From the IMG/VR virus record IMGVR_UViG_3300042484_002457, positions 145,544 to 209,543 of that record: DNA of 64,000 nt. One strand, 5' to 3'. Shown here piece after piece: positions 1 through 9,800 of the stretch. The stretch's first letter is position 1. The number at the start of each line of letters is the position of its first letter. The position numbers were made by a program, and so were the translations under genes. This DNA comes from a virus. The notes beneath the pieces were generated by a model that saw only the letters and a program-made list of their open reading frames with translations, did no database searches and had not been told where the DNA came from.

Positions 1-105
1 AGTCATGGCAGCAATACAGCAACACTGCCCGTAATGTCAGTAGATCACTTGACACCAACGACTGTAAGTAGTATAATAATCACTGTAACTCAAGGAGCTT
101 TATGA
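1..105 (+). CDS. 3' end of an upstream reading frame (partial)
   Basis: Frame 1 is open from the first base to a TGA at 103-105 that overlaps the ATG of the Clp gene (ATGA), the coupling style used throughout this genome. The 34 visible residues are Thr/Val/Ser rich and show no motif. A consensus sigma70 promoter lies inside it, so the frame could also be fortuitous. No function can be given. Confidence 0.4.
   Translation, partial: SHGSNTATLPVMSVDHLTPTTVSSIIITVTQGAL
49..77 (+). promoter_or_regulatory. sigma70-type promoter before the Clp gene
   Basis: TTGACA at 49-54, a 17-base spacer and TATAAT at 72-77 match the bacterial consensus exactly. A transcript would start near 84, and AAGGAG sits just before the ATG at 102. 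This suggests immediate-early expression by host RNA polymerase. Confidence 0.8.
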
Positions 106-2366
106 ATCCCACCGCCGAAATTGAACACATTGTTGAACAATCTGTAGCAATTGCTCAAACATTTCAACACGAATATGTCACAACCGAGCACCTGCTGCTG
201 GCCATGGTTCGATATGCACCATTTCGAAAAACACTGGAGAATTTTGGTGTAGAAATTGACATGCTGGATCAAGACCTAACCAGTTATCTGAGTGGGTTAC
301 AAAATCTTGTTAAAGAAAATTCAGATCTAACACCCAAAAAGACCACGGCTCTGGAGCGTATTTTTAATCGTGCCAATGTGCAGGTGATGTTTACCGGGCG
401 TAGACAAATGTCCCTGATTGATGTTTATCTTTCAATCATGGCTGAAGGCCACAGTCACGCACAGTACTATCTCATGAGATACGGTGTGAAGAAAGTGGAA
501 TTTGTGGAGTTCTGGCAAAAGAACTATTCTGCCCAGGCCAGTGCCACTGGCATGAGTGTGAATCAAGCCAATGACATTCTCAACGAGTACTGCGTTGATC
601 TCAGTGGTCGTGCTGCCAAGAACGAACTTGAGCCCATGATTGGTCGAGACACTGAACTACAGGAAATGGTCACTGTGCTGGCACGACGCTTCAAGGCCAA
701 CGTGCTCATGGTAGGCGATCCTGGCGTGGGCAAGACTGCCATCATTGAAGGCCTGGCCCAGGAAATTCAAGCCGGTCGTGTGCCTGAGTTTCTCAAGGGT
801 CACGAAGTATGGAGTTTGGAAATTGGCTCGCTGCTGGCAGGATCAAAGTATCGTGGTGATTTTGAGGAAAAGTTCAAGGCCGTGGTGTCAGCACTGGAAG
901 CCAAGAAAAACTGTATCTTGTTTGTGGACGAAGCGCACACCATGAAGGGTGCTGGTGCAGGATCTAGCTCTAGCCTGGACTTTGCCAACATGCTGAAGCC
1001 GGCTATTACCAAGGGCAGTTTAAAAATCATTGCGTCAACCACCTGGGAAGAGTATTACGAAAGCTTTGAAAAGGATCGTGCCCTGATGCGACGTTTCTAT
1101 CGTCTCAGCATTGACGAACCTGATGCTGCGACCACAGAAAAGATTCTTATTGGACTCAGTCCACGCCTGGAACAGTTCCACAATGTGTTGATTGACACTG
1201 AAGCTATTACTGCTGCTGTGGACTTGGCCAATCGCTACATTCATGATCGCAAGAACCCTGACAAAAGTATTGACTTGATTGATGCTGCTTGTGCTCGGGA
1301 ACGTGTGAAAGATGCAGGCTTGACAACCATCAACAAAGGCATGATTGAAGAACAGCTGAGCCGTGTGACCAGTGTGCCTGTAGACAAGTTACAGAACGAG
1401 CGCAGTGCCAAGATTGTGGAGCTAGAAGGCAATATCAAGCAACGGCTGTATGGACAGGATTCAGCTGTGGACACTGTGCTGGAACGTGTGTACATTAACT
1501 TTGCTGGTATTGGCAACGAGCGACGCCCCATGGCATCATTCCTGTTCTTGGGCCCCACAGGCACAGGCAAAACTGAATTGGCTCGACTGCTGGCCGACAA
1601 CTTGGACATGAAGCTGTTGAAATATGACATGAGCGAGTTCCAAGAGCGTCACAGTGTGAGTGGACTTATTGGTGCTCCCCCAGGTTACGTGGGCTTTGAA
1701 GACGGCAACATCGGCGGCGGCAAGCTGATTGCAGACATCAGCAAGAATCCTTTTTCAATTATCTTGTTTGACGAGATTGAAAAGGCACACCCTGACGTTG
1801 CCAACATCATGCTGCAAATGCTAGACGATGGTGTGCTGACCAGTTCAAATGGCAAGAAAGTCAGCTGCAAGAACACCATTATCATCATGACGTCTAACCT
1901 GGGCGCACGTGATAGTGAAAGCAATGCAATTGGCTTTGGATCACAAGAAAAAACTGGTGAGGACGATCGTGCACTCAAAGAGCACTTCCGCCCCGAACTG
2001 CGAAATCGTATTGATGCTATCTGCAAGTTTGGGCGCCTGGACCAACTGGCCATTAAAAAGATTGTGCTGAAGTTTGTGGCTGAATTGCAAACCAGTCTTG
2101 GCAACAAAAACATACGACTCACTGTGACCGAAGCCATGGTAGAACACTTGGCCGAAAAAGGTTATGATCCCAAGATGGGTGCGAGGCCTCTGGGTCGCAA
2201 GATTGACGAGTTACTGCGTGTGCCACTCAGCAAGCGTATCTTGTTTGATCGCCTGGACAACTGTGATATCACAGCTGACTTGGTGGAAGGTGGGGTCAAG
2301 TTTGATATTGCAACACACGAGACCAGCTTGCTAGACAGTGACGGAATTATTCGTTTCCCAGCATGA
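102..2366 (+). CDS. clpA: ClpA-like double AAA+ unfoldase
   Basis: A 754-residue Clp/Hsp100 ATPase, close to ClpA in length (about 758). Residues 1-145 form a Clp-N-like helical domain. AAA1 has Walker A GDPGVGKT near 205 and Walker B LFVDEAH near 273; AAA2 has GPTGTGKT near 484 and ILFDEIEKAHPD near 554. The long coiled-coil middle domain of ClpB is absent, so this is an unfoldase of the ClpA/ClpC kind rather than a disaggregase. An IGF tripeptide near 609 sits where ClpA and ClpX carry the loop that docks on ClpP. It could feed proteins to host ClpP during infection (inference). SD AAGGAG; own sigma70 promoter; ATGA overlap with the next gene. Confidence 0.9.
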   Translation: MNPTAEIEHIVEQSVAIAQTFQHEYVTTEHLLLAMVRYAPFRKTLENFGVEIDMLDQDLTSYLSGLQNLVKENSDLTPKKTTALERIFNRANVQVMFTGRRQMSLIDVYLSIMAEGHSHAQYYLMRYGVKKVEFVEFWQKNYSAQASATGMSVNQANDILNEYCVDLSGRAAKNELEPMIGRDTELQEMVTVLARRFKANVLMVGDPGVGKTAIIEGLAQEIQAGRVPEFLKGHEVWSLEIGSLLAGSKYRGDFEEKFKAVVSALEAKKNCILFVDEAHTMKGAGAGSSSSLDFANMLKPAITKGSLKIIASTTWEEYYESFEKDRALMRRFYRLSIDEPDAATTEKILIGLSPRLEQFHNVLIDTEAITAAVDLANRYIHDRKNPDKSIDLIDAACARERVKDAGLTTINKGMIEEQLSRVTSVPVDKLQNERSAKIVELEGNIKQRLYGQDSAVDTVLERVYINFAGIGNERRPMASFLFLGPTGTGKTELARLLADNLDMKLLKYDMSEFQERHSVSGLIGAPPGYVGFEDGNIGGGKLIADISKNPFSIILFDEIEKAHPDVANIMLQMLDDGVLTSSNGKKVSCKNTIIIMTSNLGARDSESNAIGFGSQEKTGEDDRALKEHFRPELRNRIDAICKFGRLDQLAIKKIVLKFVAELQTSLGNKNIRLTVTEAMVEHLAEKGYDPKMGARPLGRKIDELLRVPLSKRILFDRLDNCDITADLVEGGVKFDIATHETSLLDSDGIIRFPA

Positions 2367-3004
2367 CACTAGTATACCAACCACAGCCAAGAGACCGACT
2401 CTACTACGATCAGTATCAGTACTGCTTGACTTTTCAGCTCAGTCATTCTGGTCGCAGTCGCAGCCTGGACCCTGAAAAGATTCGCTCAGCTATTCATTTT
2501 GCCAATCTTTTGAAGTGGACCAATTCAAAAATCAGTGATGAACAAGAGAAAAATTTACTAGAGTGCGCCAAAATATTTAGAGAATGTAACCAGCCACACA
2601 AACGAATTGTGTATGCCAACTGGCAGTATGTTTATACCAATCATGAAAGTCTACTGGCACAATTGCACAGTCTTGACTTTGTAAAACATTCCAAACTCAC
2701 TGAAGCCGCAGTGACTCTGCCCCGGGATGTGGTAGTGCTTAAAAACAGCCAGTATCAGTTTAGAAGCTATTTCAGCAGTCGCTGGTTCAATCGAGAAGAA
2801 GTTGCTGCAATAAAGAACTTTCTGGTAAGCCGTGGCACTCAGTTTAGAACCACACTTGGTGTTCAGTCTCGATTAAATGGCCGATTCTTTTATCCCAACG
2901 ACTGGATGTTTGTGGATCACAATGACGAAAAAGATGCATTGTTGCTCAATCTTGTAGCAAGTCAGTGTATTAGAAAAACGCTGCCCATACAGATTGCTAA
3001 ATAA
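2363..3004 (+). CDS. conserved-type phage protein, unknown function
   Basis: A 213-residue soluble protein starting in the ATGA overlap with the Clp gene, so probably translationally coupled to it. It is rich in Tyr, Arg and Gln, with no signal peptide, membrane segment or recognisable catalytic motif. I do not recognise the family. Coupling to the unfoldase hints at an adaptor or substrate role, but this is only positional. Confidence 0.7.
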   Translation: MTLVYQPQPRDRLYYDQYQYCLTFQLSHSGRSRSLDPEKIRSAIHFANLLKWTNSKISDEQEKNLLECAKIFRECNQPHKRIVYANWQYVYTNHESLLAQLHSLDFVKHSKLTEAAVTLPRDVVVLKNSQYQFRSYFSSRWFNREEVAAIKNFLVSRGTQFRTTLGVQSRLNGRFFYPNDWMFVDHNDEKDALLLNLVASQCIRKTLPIQIAK

Positions 3005-3010
3005 TTTACT

Positions 3011-3178
3011 ATGGCAAAAATACACGAAGAAACAGTTGTGATCACACTGAGCAAGTTGATCAAAGAACGAGACACTGAAGAACAGTATCTTGCTACCAAT
3101 GACATCTGCGATGCATTGCAATCAGTAGCAGAAGAACTCCTGGGTCAAGGTGTATTGGTTGAAGTTGTGAGAGCATAA
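3011..3178 (+). CDS. small acidic protein, 55 aa
   Basis: ATG at 3011, stop TAA at 3176-3178 sharing TAATG with the next gene. The 55 residues are amphipathic and acidic (starts MAKIHEETVVITLSKLIKER), probably helical. Its compactness and the stop/start overlap argue for a real gene. It resembles in style small conserved proteins found beside structural genes in marine T4-like phages; no function known. Confidence 0.65.
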   Translation: MAKIHEETVVITLSKLIKERDTEEQYLATNDICDALQSVAEELLGQGVLVEVVRA

Positions 3179-3546
3179 TGACCCCCACAACACAAACCAT
3201 TCTGGGCACCACAATCTACGGTGAAGCTGCGGGCAACTACGACGGCAGCAGCCAGGATTGGTTCAGTGTGGCTCGCAAAGCTGCTGACTACTATCGTGGA
3301 TACGGTGGTGTTCAAACTGTGACAATATCAGTTGCTGGGTTTGAAGGCATCATGTACATCGAAGCCACTCTGGATTCTGACCCTGACTCTGCGGCCTGGT
3401 TTCCAACCTATACCTATGGTGACGGATCTAGCACACCTGTCACCGACTATCATCCTGCTACCATTACCGGAAACTTTACATGGATACGTGTAAGAGTTGA
3501 GGGATTTTCAGGTGGCACAATAAACTCAGTAACCATAACATACTAA
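3178..3546 (+). CDS. beta-sandwich virion-type protein
   Basis: A 122-residue protein dominated by alternating hydrophobic/Thr-Ser-Gly stretches (VTISVAGFEGIMYIEATLD, FTWIRVRVEGFSGGTINSVTITY) typical of a jelly-roll or Ig-like sandwich. No signal peptide or catalytic motif. It sits between small genes linked by overlapping stops and starts (TAATG before, ATAC/TAATGA after). Likely a head decoration or fibre accessory protein; this is inference from composition. Confidence 0.6.
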   Translation: MTPTTQTILGTTIYGEAAGNYDGSSQDWFSVARKAADYYRGYGGVQTVTISVAGFEGIMYIEATLDSDPDSAAWFPTYTYGDGSSTPVTDYHPATITGNFTWIRVRVEGFSGGTINSVTITY

Positions 3547-3980
3547 TGAACCCTGACAAAATTTCTTTTGAATTTGATGTGGAGCGCACCCCTGCTGAGC
3601 CTGCCTTGGCTTTTCGTGTGCTGCATAACAATGTAGTGGTACACACCATGACGTCAGATCAAGAGTCTGTGAAATTTGACATTGACGACAGTAATGGCGT
3701 GCATCAAATAACATTTGAATTGCAGGGCAAGACCCAGGTTCATACTCATGTTGATGATCAAGGACAGATCACACAGGATGCAGTGATCAACATCAAAAAC
3801 ATCACAGTTGACGGGATTGAGGTTGGTCTTTTGATTTTTAATCATGCTGAATACACACATGACTTTAATGGCAATGGGCAACCAGTTGTTGAAAAATTTT
3901 ACGGTACCATGGGCTGTAATGGTTTGGCCACTGTGGAACTCACCACACCCATTTACCTGTGGCTTTTGGAAAACATGTAA
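3546..3980 (+). CDS. possible carbohydrate-binding-module-like virion protein
   Basis: A 144-residue protein whose first 90 residues follow a beta pattern of the CBM36/60 kind (AFRVLHNNVVVHT, HQITFELQGKTQ, INIKNITVDGIEV), where 'ItVdGiev' resembles the last strand of xylan-binding modules. The remainder is aromatic and ends TPIYLWLLENM. The ATG overlaps the previous stop. The protein at 17699-18001 has the same plan, so the phage may carry two related sugar-binding decorations. Fold assignment is by eye. Confidence 0.55.
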   Translation: MNPDKISFEFDVERTPAEPALAFRVLHNNVVVHTMTSDQESVKFDIDDSNGVHQITFELQGKTQVHTHVDDQGQITQDAVINIKNITVDGIEVGLLIFNHAEYTHDFNGNGQPVVEKFYGTMGCNGLATVELTTPIYLWLLENM

Positions 3981-3981
3981 G

Positions 3982-4650
3982 TTATCTCGACTTGCAATGG
4001 TCCCCGTGCCATCTACCAAAGTGTCCGGGAGCAAATGATTTTTGGCAGTATACACATGAGATTCGTTCAGAGTGAGCAAATGCGTATTTTTCTTTTTGCT
4101 CTGTGGTTCTATTCAACTGCTGCTGCCTGATTATTTCTCTACGTTCAGGAGTCATTTGATCAATAGTTTTTTGTCTCAGTATTTGTTTCAGCTCGTTACT
4201 AATTGGGCCACGCTTGTGTCCAGTATTGCCAGATGTTTTACCTCGGCGAGCAATAGCTGCTTGATGGTTTTTTCTAACCTCAGGATCGTGCATTGGGTTG
4301 TTTGTTTTTGTGTGTATTGATTTAATTCTACTATATTGCTGCCTTAATAACTCGTATGTTCTTCCAGTTATTTTGTGTCGTTGTTGATTCTGGTTTTCTA
4401 AATTCGCCATAGTCCAGGCAGCATAGATCATCTTTTCTTTGTGAGGGCTAACAACCATTTTAGTCAGTAACCAATGACAAACAAAGTGTTCTCGTGCAGT
4501 TAAATCCACCAAATTTTCTTTGAGATTTGACCCATCTAAACTTCGTGGTATAATATGATGTCGTTCTTTGTATTCTGTTAGAGATCTTGTTTTTGCTCGT
4601 TGAACAATGTTGTTATACCATGTGGTATATTTGTTGTCAATAAATATCAT
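3982..4650 (-). CDS. HNH homing endonuclease
   Basis: A free-standing HNH endonuclease on the strand opposite its neighbours. The HNH core is HHIIPRSLDGSNLKENLV followed by LTAREHFVCHWLL; the C-terminus has a zinc-finger-like CVYCQKSFAPGHFGRWHGDHC pattern probably used for DNA binding. The ATG at 4650 is chosen because AAAGGAG lies 8 bases upstream; an upstream TTG would add six residues that encode the ribosome-binding site. It has its own late promoter and a structured leader shared with the GIY-YIG gene at 22477-23112. Close relative of the HNH gene at 47200-47955. Confidence 0.9.
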   Translation of the reverse strand: MIFIDNKYTTWYNNIVQRAKTRSLTEYKERHHIIPRSLDGSNLKENLVDLTAREHFVCHWLLTKMVVSPHKEKMIYAAWTMANLENQNQQRHKITGRTYELLRQQYSRIKSIHTKTNNPMHDPEVRKNHQAAIARRGKTSGNTGHKRGPISNELKQILRQKTIDQMTPERREIIRQQQLNRTTEQKEKYAFAHSERISCVYCQKSFAPGHFGRWHGDHCKSR

Positions 4651-4710
4651 TGCTGGTGCTCCTTTCAAGCATTAGAGTAGTTGGATATGTCCAGTATCGC
4701 GAACTACACC
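4651..4710 (-). promoter_or_regulatory. structured mRNA leader of the HNH gene
   Basis: Read on the minus strand, the leader has an outer 6-bp stem (GTAGTT with AACTAC), then CGCGAU, then a hairpin GGA-CATA-UCC, and ends UCUAAUGCUUGAAAGGAG, which holds the SD. The same layout with a largely different outer stem precedes the GIY-YIG gene at 22477-23112, which supports a conserved RNA fold. Function unknown; control of translation is the simplest guess. Confidence 0.6.
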
Positions 4711-4712
4711 TT

Positions 4713-4724
4713 TATTTATAAATA
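4713..4724. promoter_or_regulatory. overlapping divergent T4-type late promoters
   Basis: The palindrome around 4711-4726 contains TATAAATA on the plus strand (4717-4724, toward the nucleotidyltransferase) and TATAAATA on the minus strand (4713-4720, toward the HNH gene). TATAAATA is the T4 late promoter box read by the gp55/gp33/gp45 system. Confidence 0.65.
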
Positions 4725-4745
4725 AACGAACAAAGATTTAACTAA

Positions 4746-5807
4746 ATGGGCAAAACAATAGTGATTCAACCGGGTGGTTATCATCCCTTTCACGCGGGCC
4801 ATCTCGCGCTTTATCAAAGTGCACGCCGTGCTTTTCCTGATGCCGAAGTGTTTGTGGCCGCCACCAACGACACATCAACACGACCTTTTCCGTTTGCTGT
4901 GAAAGAAAAACTGGCCAAGTTGGCCGGAGTTGAGCCTGGACATTTTGTGCAGGTCAAGTCGCCATTTAGAGCTGAAGAAATCACCAGCAGATTCAATCCT
5001 GAACAAGACGTCCTGATTTTTGTGCGCAGCGAAAAAGACGAAAATAAACCTCCGCAAGCTGGCGGCGTTAAAAAAGATGGTGCACCTGCATACTTGCAAC
5101 GGCTGGAAGATGCGCAGAGGCTGGAACCATTTGCCCGGCATGCATACATGGCTTACTTGCCCACAGTGGAGTTTGGTCCCGGAATGACGTCAGCTACAGA
5201 GATTCGTGCAGCATGGCCCAAGCTGAATGAAAAGCGCAAGACAGCTCTTGTGATGAGCTTGTATCCTGACACACAGCGAAATCCAGCCTTGGCAGCAGTA
5301 GTGGTCAAGATGTTGGACACTGCCATTGGTAGCACAGTGGACGAAAATCAAGGCTGGGCTGCTACATACACCAATGAAGGTAACAAGAATAAAAATTACG
5401 AAGCTGATCCTGAACTAAAACAATCAAAACTATTTGCTAAACAGCATTATTCGCAACACACCAATGATCCTGATATGGCTTTTGACAAGTGGGTACAGCG
5501 CAGCCTCATGCACAGCAAGCAAGACGATGTACAGCAGGATCAAATATTAAAACGTCTAACACAAAAAGTGGACATTCTAGCACGTCGTCTACAACAAGCA
5601 CAGTTGCCCGTGGGCGAAAATGCTGGACAAATGGCCGGAACACCAGCTGTGGGTGGTATGTGGGCCGGTTATCAGCAGCGTGAAAATCAGCCCGTGGACG
5701 AAGACTACGTTGAAGAAAAATGGAGCGCAAAATACAAGAGCAGTATCAATTGTGCCAATCCTAAGGGATTTAGTCAACAAGCTCACTGTGCAGGTCGCAA
5801 AAAATAA
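4746..5807 (+). CDS. cytidylyltransferase-like nucleotidyltransferase with virion-type C-terminus
   Basis: Residues 1-150 form a HIGH-superfamily nucleotidyltransferase: IQPGGYHPFHAGHLALYQSA carries the HxGH signature, and GMTSATEIR near 156 plays the part of the ISSTxIR motif. This fold transfers nucleotides (NadM, CTP:phosphate cytidylyltransferases). The C-terminal 150 residues are charged and low in complexity, ending with YKSSINCANPKGFSQQAHC and a basic tail, a Cys-containing tail seen in other phage proteins. Late promoter upstream. The enzyme may be packaged or virion associated (inference); its substrate cannot be told from sequence. Confidence 0.75.
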   Translation: MGKTIVIQPGGYHPFHAGHLALYQSARRAFPDAEVFVAATNDTSTRPFPFAVKEKLAKLAGVEPGHFVQVKSPFRAEEITSRFNPEQDVLIFVRSEKDENKPPQAGGVKKDGAPAYLQRLEDAQRLEPFARHAYMAYLPTVEFGPGMTSATEIRAAWPKLNEKRKTALVMSLYPDTQRNPALAAVVVKMLDTAIGSTVDENQGWAATYTNEGNKNKNYEADPELKQSKLFAKQHYSQHTNDPDMAFDKWVQRSLMHSKQDDVQQDQILKRLTQKVDILARRLQQAQLPVGENAGQMAGTPAVGGMWAGYQQRENQPVDEDYVEEKWSAKYKSSINCANPKGFSQQAHCAGRKK

Positions 5808-5825
5808 CACAGTCGTTTATAATCC

Positions 5826-5832
5826 GTAAATA
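5826..5832 (+). promoter_or_regulatory. possible T4-type late promoter
   Basis: GTAAATA lies 24 bases before the ATG at 5856; a start about 7 bases downstream would leave a leader with ACGGAG as SD. It deviates from TATAAATA at one or two bases. Confidence 0.4.
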
Positions 5833-5855
5833 CTACATCTTATTACGGAGAAAAC

Positions 5856-6749
5856 ATGGCTGACGCCCAACCCACAACTACACCCCCAACAGATCCCAAC
5901 GCACAAGAACAAATGAACATTCAAGTTGATTTGGACTATTTGCGTACAACTCGTGTGCACATCTGTATGCCCTGCTATGGCGGCCAGCTTACAGAATCAA
6001 CATTCATGAGTTTTATCAAATGGGCCAACATGGCTCGTCAATTAAGCATTGACTGGACCGTGGAAACCATGACCAACGAGAGCTTGATTTCACGTGCTAG
6101 AAACACGCTCACTGCCAAGTTCTTGCACACCGAAGGCTCCACACACTTGATGTTTATTGACGCTGACATTGGCTGGGAACCCTGGCACTTGTTGGTGTTG
6201 TTGAACCGCAAGGTTGATGTAATTGGTGGACTTTACCCCATGAAGAGCATGCCCATCAAGTGGTGTGTAAACGGCATTCCCGGCAAAGAAGATGGCGAAG
6301 ACAATCTTGTAGAAGTCACCAAAACTGGCACAGGCTTCTTGTTGATCAAGCGCGAGGTGTTTGACAAGCTAGACGCACACCCTGCTGTGCGAGCCTTTGC
6401 TAATGACATTGGTTTGCCCCCTGAACTCAACAAGTACATGAAAACCTACTTTGACACTGCTGTGCGCGAAGGTCGTTACTACTCAGAAGACTGGACATTC
6501 TGCGAAAATTGGCGCGACATTGGTGGGCAAGTGTTTGTGGACAAACGTGTGTTGCTCAAGCACACAGGCACATATGTGTTTGACGCTACCACACAGGACA
6601 AACTGTACTTTGAACTTGATGCTATTGCCAAGGCCAATACACAAAAAATCACACAAATGGTACCGCAGGGTGGACACGAAGTTGCTGCGGACATTCTTGT
6701 CCCGGCAGCTGAACCTGAAGTGCTGGCCAGTTCTGACAACAGCAAATAA
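5856..6749 (+). CDS. GT-A type glycosyltransferase-like protein
   Basis: A 297-residue protein with GT2/GT-A features: VHICMPCYGGQ near 30 starts the nucleotide-sugar fold, and HLMFIDADIGWEP near 105 carries the DxD-type metal motif. GGLYPMKSMPIKW and GTGFLLIKREVF follow the pattern of phage GT-A proteins. N-terminal 25 residues are Thr/Pro rich. SD ACGGAG; a strong terminator follows. It may glycosylate phage DNA, capsid or another acceptor; the acceptor is not visible from sequence. Confidence 0.75.
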   Translation: MADAQPTTTPPTDPNAQEQMNIQVDLDYLRTTRVHICMPCYGGQLTESTFMSFIKWANMARQLSIDWTVETMTNESLISRARNTLTAKFLHTEGSTHLMFIDADIGWEPWHLLVLLNRKVDVIGGLYPMKSMPIKWCVNGIPGKEDGEDNLVEVTKTGTGFLLIKREVFDKLDAHPAVRAFANDIGLPPELNKYMKTYFDTAVREGRYYSEDWTFCENWRDIGGQVFVDKRVLLKHTGTYVFDATTQDKLYFELDAIAKANTQKITQMVPQGGHEVAADILVPAAEPEVLASSDNSK

Positions 6750-6765
6750 CAGCACAACAGCCACC

Positions 6766-6788
6766 AGCGCCGGTTCCGCCGGCGCTTT
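6766..6788 (+). terminator. rho-independent terminator
   Basis: Eight-base perfect stem AGCGCCGG/CCGGCGCT with loop TTCCG, followed by TTTCATTT. It closes the transcription unit of the glycosyltransferase. CTAAATA at 6799-6805 lies too close to the next ATG to be an ordinary late promoter for it. Confidence 0.8.
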
Positions 6789-6811
6789 CATTTGTCCGCT
6801 AAATACACATT

Positions 6812-9800
6812 ATGAATATCGAAGAGTTAGATTCCTTCAATCTTGCAGACGCTGTGAAGTTTCACAATCAGTTAAATCCCCGATTGTGGGATCAGCGTGA
6901 ACATCTCAAGCCTGATGTGCACGCCAAGCTCATGGAAATTGCTAGAGATTTCCAAGAGTTTCTGGGCGTTCCTGACCTTGAAGTCAAGGACATCACAGTA
7001 TCTGGCTCAAATGCTGCATACAATTACACACCGCACAGCGATGTAGATCTACACCTTGTGGTGGATATGCCTGACGCTAAAAACAGCGAAGTGTTTCGCG
7101 AGCTGTTTGACGCCAAGAAATTCCAGTACAACGCTGAACATGACATTCGTATTGGCGGCTATGATGTAGAACTGTATGTGCAAGATGCTGAACAAGAGCA
7201 TCACTCACAGGGCATTTACAGCCTGTTGCAAAACCGTTGGATCAGTGTGCCCAAGAGACGCAAACCTGATGTAGATGATATCAGTGTGAAAAGCAAATAC
7301 CAAGATGTGGGACACAGAATTGAAGCTGCTATCCGTGGCGGTGACGCTGCACAAATGGAAGATGTTTGGAACAAACTACGTGTGATGCGCAAGCAGGGTC
7401 TTGAGCGTGAAGGCGAGTTTGCCCCAGAAAACATTGTGTTCAAGATGCTGCGCAACAACGGCACCATTGGCAACCTCAAACAAGCAAGACAGGCTGTGCG
7501 TGATCGAGAGCTGAGTCTTGCTGAAGTCAACCGCCCCAAGCAACGTGTGCATTATGGCTTTGTAAGTGAAAGCCCCGATGGTGTAAATCCCAGTACCAAG
7601 ATGTTTCTTGAAGAAGATGATGCCGAAAGTCTTGTAACTGAATTTATTTTTACCACGGCTGACAAGCTGGGCATTAAACGTATACCAAAAATTCATATAC
7701 ACACCAATGATGACTGGAGCAGAGAAAACAACAGTTTTGGAATGTTTGTTCCTGACACATATGAACTGCATGTGAGTTTGATAAATCGCCATCCCATGGA
7801 TGTGATGCGCACCATTGCGCACGAACTAGCACATGTCCGTCAACACGAGATCAAGCCGGTCAAACCCGGTGATGGAGAAACTGGAAGTGATGTTGAAAAC
7901 GAAGCGCATGCCATAGCTGGTATTGTCATGCGAGACTTTGCCAGCAGCCATCCTGAATATTTTGAAAAGCCTGCTGTGAGCGAAAGCTCGGGATACATTC
8001 CTACCCGAGCACAGGCTCAAGATCCTCGCTTTAAAATGGCCCTGACTGTGGACATCAAGCCAGGACAAACTGGTAAGGAAGCCAACAAGCTGGCCTTGCA
8101 AACAGATGCACAAGGCCGTCCAGCACTGTTGATGAAAACAGCAAACCTGCGTGAAGGCCGGATGCCGCAGCCCAGCCAAGGGCAGGGCCAGTATAGAGAT
8201 TTAAACAAGCCCCTGGGTCCAGAAACACCTCCTACCATGCCCGCAGGCACTGTCAAGGTAGATGTGAGTGATGTGTATGACTGGTACAAGCTGGGCAGTC
8301 ATATCAGCAACCTCAAAGGTCTGGGCAAACACGACTTTGGCGCAGGACCTCCTAGTACTATCATCAGTTTTGGTGATGAGGAAACTGAACACAAGTACAT
8401 CCAAGACCTTGAAAAAACTGGACTCACTACCACAGATATTGACCCCAAGGATCCCAAGCAGCCTCCAGGAATGAAACGTCAAAAGACTGATCCCACCTAC
8501 AACGTGGCAGAAGATGACATTGTAGAAAGCCTGCGTCAAGAATTTGCTTTGCTGGAAGACGAGTACATCAGCGAAATCAAAATGACCGGAAAGAACCTGC
8601 GAGCCGAAGCTGCTCAAACAGGTGCGCAGGCTGGCATGGAATTTGAAATGATTGTGCCCAACGTTGAGACCGAAGAGCTAGACCCTGAATACGAACCAGA
8701 CTGGGATCAGGATCAGCGTACTAGAAGCTTCAGTGACATTCGAGACTTTTTCCACGATGGAGACTACAACGGTCGTCGCGAAGCAGACAACCTAATGGAA
8801 GAAATACAAAACGAGTATGAAGAATGGCAAGCAGAACAAACTGACGAAGCCTGGGCTCGAGATGGAGTAGATTACATGCGTGACTTTGTTGAAGTCAATG
8901 ACTTGTTTGATCGTGAAGAAGCTATAGACACTGCTCGAGACGAGGTCATTGACGCTAACCCTGACTTGCCACCTGAAAGCAAAGACTTCCAGGACCTGCT
9001 TCGTGCCAGACTCGATGAACTACAAGAACAGTTTGTGCTAGAATCGTTTGAAGATCAAGGCCGCATCTACAATGACGCATTGCAAGCGTTTGCAGAAGAG
9101 CAAAGAGACGAATACGACGAACGCAGTTTCTTGGATGACAAGTATCCCATGATGACAGATATTCAAAGCAACTTTGATATTTCATGGCCCCACTACTACA
9201 ACATCAACGATGGTCAAGACAGTGGAGAAGTGGATGTAGATCAAGTAGCTGATGAGTTTGGCTCATACATGGGCAAACCTGTGAATGCCAGCAGACAATA
9301 CCATGGCGGTCGTCGCGAAGCAGGAACCTATGTAGTAGAACCCGACGGCAGCTTAGAAGGTGACAACCCAGGTGATGGTGGCCTTGAGTTTGTTAGTCCG
9401 CCCATGCCCATAGATGAAATGATTTCAGACTTGAACAAGGTCAAGGCCTGGGCAGACAAGACTGGTTGCTATACCAACGACTCTACAGGCTTGCACATCA
9501 ATATCTCAGTGCCCAATTATTCAATTGACAAACTGGACTATGTAAAATTGGCCATCCTCATGGGCGACGAATACATTCTGGACTTGTTTGGTCGCTCAGG
9601 CAACACCTATGCCAAATCAGCCATGGGCAAGATCAAGTCAGCACTGAAACAAAAACCCGAAGCGTCAGCACAAATCATGGACTTGATGAAACAAGGACTG
9701 GACGGTGCTGCAACCAAGGCCATACACACAGGTATCACAGACAAGTACACGTCAATCAACACCAAGACTGGCTATATTGAATTCCGTAGCCCCGGTGGTG

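Noticed and set aside
3982-4668. HNH gene starting at the upstream TTG (4668)
   Set aside because: The extra residues would be encoded by the SD and leader; the ATG at 4650 has ideal spacing to AAAGGAG.
6799-6805. CTAAATA as a late promoter for the giant protein; likewise 17687-17693 for the small CBM-like protein
   Set aside because: The box lies only 6 bases before the ATG, so a normal late start would leave no leader; chance occurrence is likely.
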